A stretch of DNA of 46,986 nt from Roseivirga sp. UBA6061 (GTDB taxonomy: Bacteria > Bacteroidota > Bacteroidia > Cytophagales > Cyclobacteriaceae), in NCBI GenBank assembly GCA_002427745.1, contig DIYF01000183.1, positions 1 to 46,986 on the forward strand, in the 5' to 3' direction. The translations under genes were made by a program, and so were the position numbers. The notes below the pieces were generated by a model. It was not told where the DNA came from. It ran no database searches and was given only the letters and a program-made list of their open reading frames with translations. This document shows, piece by piece, positions 45,601 to 46,986 of the stretch (its first letter is position 1; every line of letters starts with the position of its first letter).

Positions 45601-45808
45601 CATTCCTGAAGTAGTATTGGGCACTATCAAATGACCGTGCCTTCAGATACCTTACCCCCTGGGTGTATAAACTTCTGGCGAGAAGGCTATCAGTCGCTTG
45701 TGAGTGTTGAATTGAATTATTCTGTGACTGCCTGACAGCAATAAGTTCGTTTGACACAAGATTCAGGCATACTACAAGAGCCAGCACTACCGGCCTTAAA
45801 ATACTCAT
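42605..45808 (-). CDS. TPR-CHAT putative caspase-like protease
   Basis: About 1067 residues from ATG 45808, with GGGAG 5 bases upstream; ATG 45823 is an alternative, and the frame reaches a GTG at 45880. A signal or anchor helix (RPVVLALVVCLNLVS) opens the protein. About ten TPR repeats of 42-residue kinesin-light-chain type follow (e.g. AASYNNLGIMWFDNGQYQKS). A helical region leads to a C-terminal CHAT domain with catalytic His894 (HLAAHA) and Cys941 (LSACQTA). A last membrane helix (MIIAVSSLLALLIVFF) and a basic tail (SRRNKKEA) end it. CHAT proteins are caspase/separase-like proteases. With N-terminal export and a basic C-terminus inside, the TPR and CHAT parts should be periplasmic. First gene of the operon with the ECF sigma and TPR anti-sigma-like genes. 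Confidence 0.9.
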   Translation of the reverse strand: MSILRPVVLALVVCLNLVSNELIAVRQSQNNSIQHSQATDSLLARSLYTQGVRYLKARSFDSAQYYFRNAENIYQKNNSWRSLISVKLFKAMTFRSLNEYDSSQNEYELALEVARKRLMENDSLLANVQLGLGSVYLNKGMFAQALEQYKGAVDIKRHNLGEDHIKVGELFYNIAYVQNRMGDHLTAVDLLEKASAVFIKTLGREHSHNATVINELAITYNRLGNIREAIDHFEQALEIRKKTLKPDDPDMAASYNNLGIMWFDNGQYQKSLDYYERALRIYLKNFSEKHPRTATCLHNIGNAYRETGDYETALGYYHRALKSRREVFGDIHMDVAQSYSSLGTTWLYQLNYQKAKNYQQDALKIKERLLPANHPSIAESHNNLGNALMAMGNFSGSRDHFLKALAIRGEFFSSGKANSLVTTLKNLGFSRLAEGSDMEALENFQRAIIAGSEVSTLNSVFDNPALEEVMFPADVLPVMITKSRTLKRLANTADTEGEALRYLNAAFSGYQLAIGLIDQVRREYLEIDDLNSFMNEQTAHYTETIDLCRALYEKTDDAYYLGYAFEIAEKSRAFYLSQRLKQSNSTVLPDSLLDIENNLLVEIAFYEKRIKSDTLLTDSLGNVIFGKKRQLEKLIESYENNYPAYYALKYSEHIVSIDKIMSEIPDESTLIEYVWADSLLYSFAVTSDLINLHVQKIDTAFENSLEAYIGWNSDYSRALKRGKSKQEIRQYNAVSNQLYGRLLSKQLNYQSGKSLIVIPDGPLGRLSFATLNTDEAEATVDSFSALPYLIKSLSVRYGFSASILFTDYKKAKSVRKDFVGFAPSYSDKGYGRSLVTRSVNLESRNGLSPLLYNQSEVKKIAEITEGDVFLADEATVGRFREKAVEYNIIHLAAHAILSDSLPEYSGIAFTAGRDDGEDNYLESYELSNLELSADLAVLSACQTAFGPWQNGEGLISLARSFRLAGIQNIIASQWPIDDENTAQIMELFYQKLKSGLPKDMALQQAQVEFFESSVYSHPAFWAAYTLWGDDKVLTWKSENRTRMIIAVSSLLALLIVFFTSRRNKKEA

Positions 45809-46185
45809 TACGCTCCCGGGCATATAAAATGAATTAAAAACATGTCTCACTATAACATTACCATTAAGTAAATGATACACTTAAATGTTTTTGGTGACAA
45901 ACTAAAGGATAATTGATCTGAAATTGCTCAAACGAGTAGGCTGAAAAATCGAGATATGAGCCTTGTGACTAATACTGCCGGATGGCCTGTTAGCAAAATT
46001 TCAGTCCGTTGCCTCCTCCCTCCAAAAGAGACAGGTCAAAATTAATTTGATTTTTTCGGGTAACAAAACCTCTCATTAAGAAGATAGCTACAACTATGTT
46101 AAGCTAGCTATAAAAACAATCTCTAATTGACTTAATCAATGAAAATCTATCTTTTAATGATTAAAAAACTCAAACCCAATCAAAT
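45809..46185. other. Divergent gap between TPR-CHAT and the edge lipoprotein
   Basis: No gene is visible in these 377 bp. A small dyad, ATTGA-CTTAA-TCAAT (46126-46140), lies about 46 bp before ATG 46186, and an AGCTAGCT palindrome sits at 46102-46109. These could be sites of the ECF sigma factor or another regulator, but I cannot assign them. Confidence 0.4.
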
Positions 46186-46986
46186 ATGTTAACTATAAAA
46201 AACAAGTACAGGAGTCGGGCGCACTCCCCGAATATCCTATTAATCCTTATCGCTTTCTTTTTTGTCTTCTCCTGTGCAGAAGAGGAAATTTATGAACCTG
46301 TCACCGATCAGCCACTGGACGAATATCACAGTACTTACAATACTACTATTCAGGACGGTAAACTTAAGTTTAGCAGCAAAGAAGCGATCACCTACTTTAT
46401 GGAGTCTGATAAAGAAGACAGGGAGGCCTATATCAGGGCAATGACTGCCAGTGGGTTCAAATCACTGAGGCCTTTCTACCATGAAAATGAACCTGACAAG
46501 ATTGACAGGTTCCTGGCCGAAAAGCAAGAGCGCATCAGAACGAAAGGTCTTCTCTATAGCGACAAGAGCGAAGATGAATACAACCTTGATCTTGATGATG
46601 AGTTGATCATGGACCCCTATTTTGCCTCCATTCTCAATGAAAACAGAGAAATCTATGTAGGTGATGAACTGTATATCTACACGACTAAGGGCGTATATGT
46701 CAGTAAAATTGAGAAGGAAGCCGTTTTACAGGAGTACATGAAGAACCTGGAGGCCAAGATGGTAGCCAATGACATCATGAGCGTACCTGGCATATGTGAG
46801 TATAAAGTAGATACTGGTGAAAAGCCTCAGGCTACAGAAGGTGGAGGTCTGAGCCTCTCTCAGGTTGAGATGGTGCCTGTTGCAGTAACAGAAGATATCA
46901 CGCTGTATTCTAATGAAGACCTGGACATGTACGAAGATGACCCCTGTAATAGCGGTGGAGGCACTGGTGGTGGCGGAACCGGAGGC
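46186..46986 (+). CDS. Lipoprotein of unknown function, 3' end outside the window
   Basis: 267 codons visible from ATG 46186. A lipoprotein signal (ILLILIAFFFVFSC, acceptor Cys about residue 30) is followed by an acidic, helical domain (about 45-200) with FSSKEAITYFMESDKEDREAY and FYASILNEN-like stretches. A Gly/Thr-rich linker (SGGGTGGGGTGG) reaches the edge, so at least one further domain probably lies outside the window. I do not recognise the family. It is divergent from the TPR-CHAT operon by 377 bp; it could be a target of that system or unrelated. Confidence 0.82.
   Translation, partial: MLTIKNKYRSRAHSPNILLILIAFFFVFSCAEEEIYEPVTDQPLDEYHSTYNTTIQDGKLKFSSKEAITYFMESDKEDREAYIRAMTASGFKSLRPFYHENEPDKIDRFLAEKQERIRTKGLLYSDKSEDEYNLDLDDELIMDPYFASILNENREIYVGDELYIYTTKGVYVSKIEKEAVLQEYMKNLEAKMVANDIMSVPGICEYKVDTGEKPQATEGGGLSLSQVEMVPVAVTEDITLYSNEDLDMYEDDPCNSGGGTGGGGTGG

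Noticed and set aside
41246..45808. Calling the TPR-CHAT operon a type III-E CRISPR accessory locus
   Set aside because: No gRAMP/Cas7-11, Csx30, Csx31 or repeat array is present in the window; only the protease/sigma logic is similar.

Overview
The window looks like a chromosome segment of a free-living, probably marine Bacteroidota, most likely of the Cytophagales/Fulvivirga-like type. The support is a SusC/SusD pair, a type B gliding-motility-type sorting domain (type IX secretion, T9SS) with a PorP/SprF-like partner, LytS/LytTR two-component systems, TPR sensor kinases, VCBS/ASPIC proteins and A-rich, mostly non-Shine-Dalgarno starts. Species cannot be assigned by eye. I see no rRNA, tRNA, CRISPR array, insertion sequence or phage gene.

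Layout. 1-4464 (minus): an amino-sugar operon reading nagB/PIG-L fusion, secreted GH20 hexosaminidase, Na+:solute symporter (cut by the window edge). 4627-9475 (minus): SusD- and SusC-like outer-membrane uptake genes, ended by a clear intrinsic terminator. 9772-11555 (plus): a LytS-type kinase and LytTR response regulator with a 4-base overlap, divergent from susC. 11666-13292 (plus): a small histidine phosphatase, an exported unknown protein and a DoxX-like membrane protein. 13326-16942: a polyprenyl-phosphate-sugar GT2 transferase and a flippase-like membrane protein (minus), divergent from an ArnT/PMT-like transferase (plus). 17070-18491: a four-helix membrane protein divergent from a membrane-bound LytTR regulator. 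18724-30387 (minus): a 3340-residue T9SS adhesin with four large BspA-like modules, followed by a PorP/SprF-OmpA fusion that is probably its outer-membrane partner. 30720-33716: a LytTR response regulator and a TPR histidine kinase, divergent. 34006-38448 (plus): a secreted VCBS/ASPIC protein, a DUF885 protein and an esterase. 38827-41197 (plus): a PKD lipoprotein and a twin-arginine Gfo/Idh/MocA oxidoreductase. 41246-45808 (minus): TPR-CHAT protease, ECF sigma factor and a membrane TPR anti-sigma-like protein. 46186-end (plus): a lipoprotein cut by the window edge.

How the parts may work together. (a) SusCD, hexosaminidase, symporter and the NagB/PIG-L fusion form a plausible route from GlcNAc-containing glycans to fructose-6-phosphate, possibly controlled by the adjacent LytS/LytTR pair. 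(b) The adhesin and the PorP-OmpA fusion resemble an SprB/SprF-type secretion pair. The gap upstream of the adhesin carries four TGTTCYGAA boxes in two pairs, each pair with exactly 21 bp between starts. That is the geometry expected for LytTR regulators, and a LytTR regulator gene abuts the gap. (c) The TPR-CHAT/sigma/anti-sigma triad looks like a CRISPR-free counterpart of the Craspase (TPR-CHAT/Csx30/RpoE) idea, in which a protease frees a sigma factor. I consider it the most interesting candidate system here, but its function is inference.
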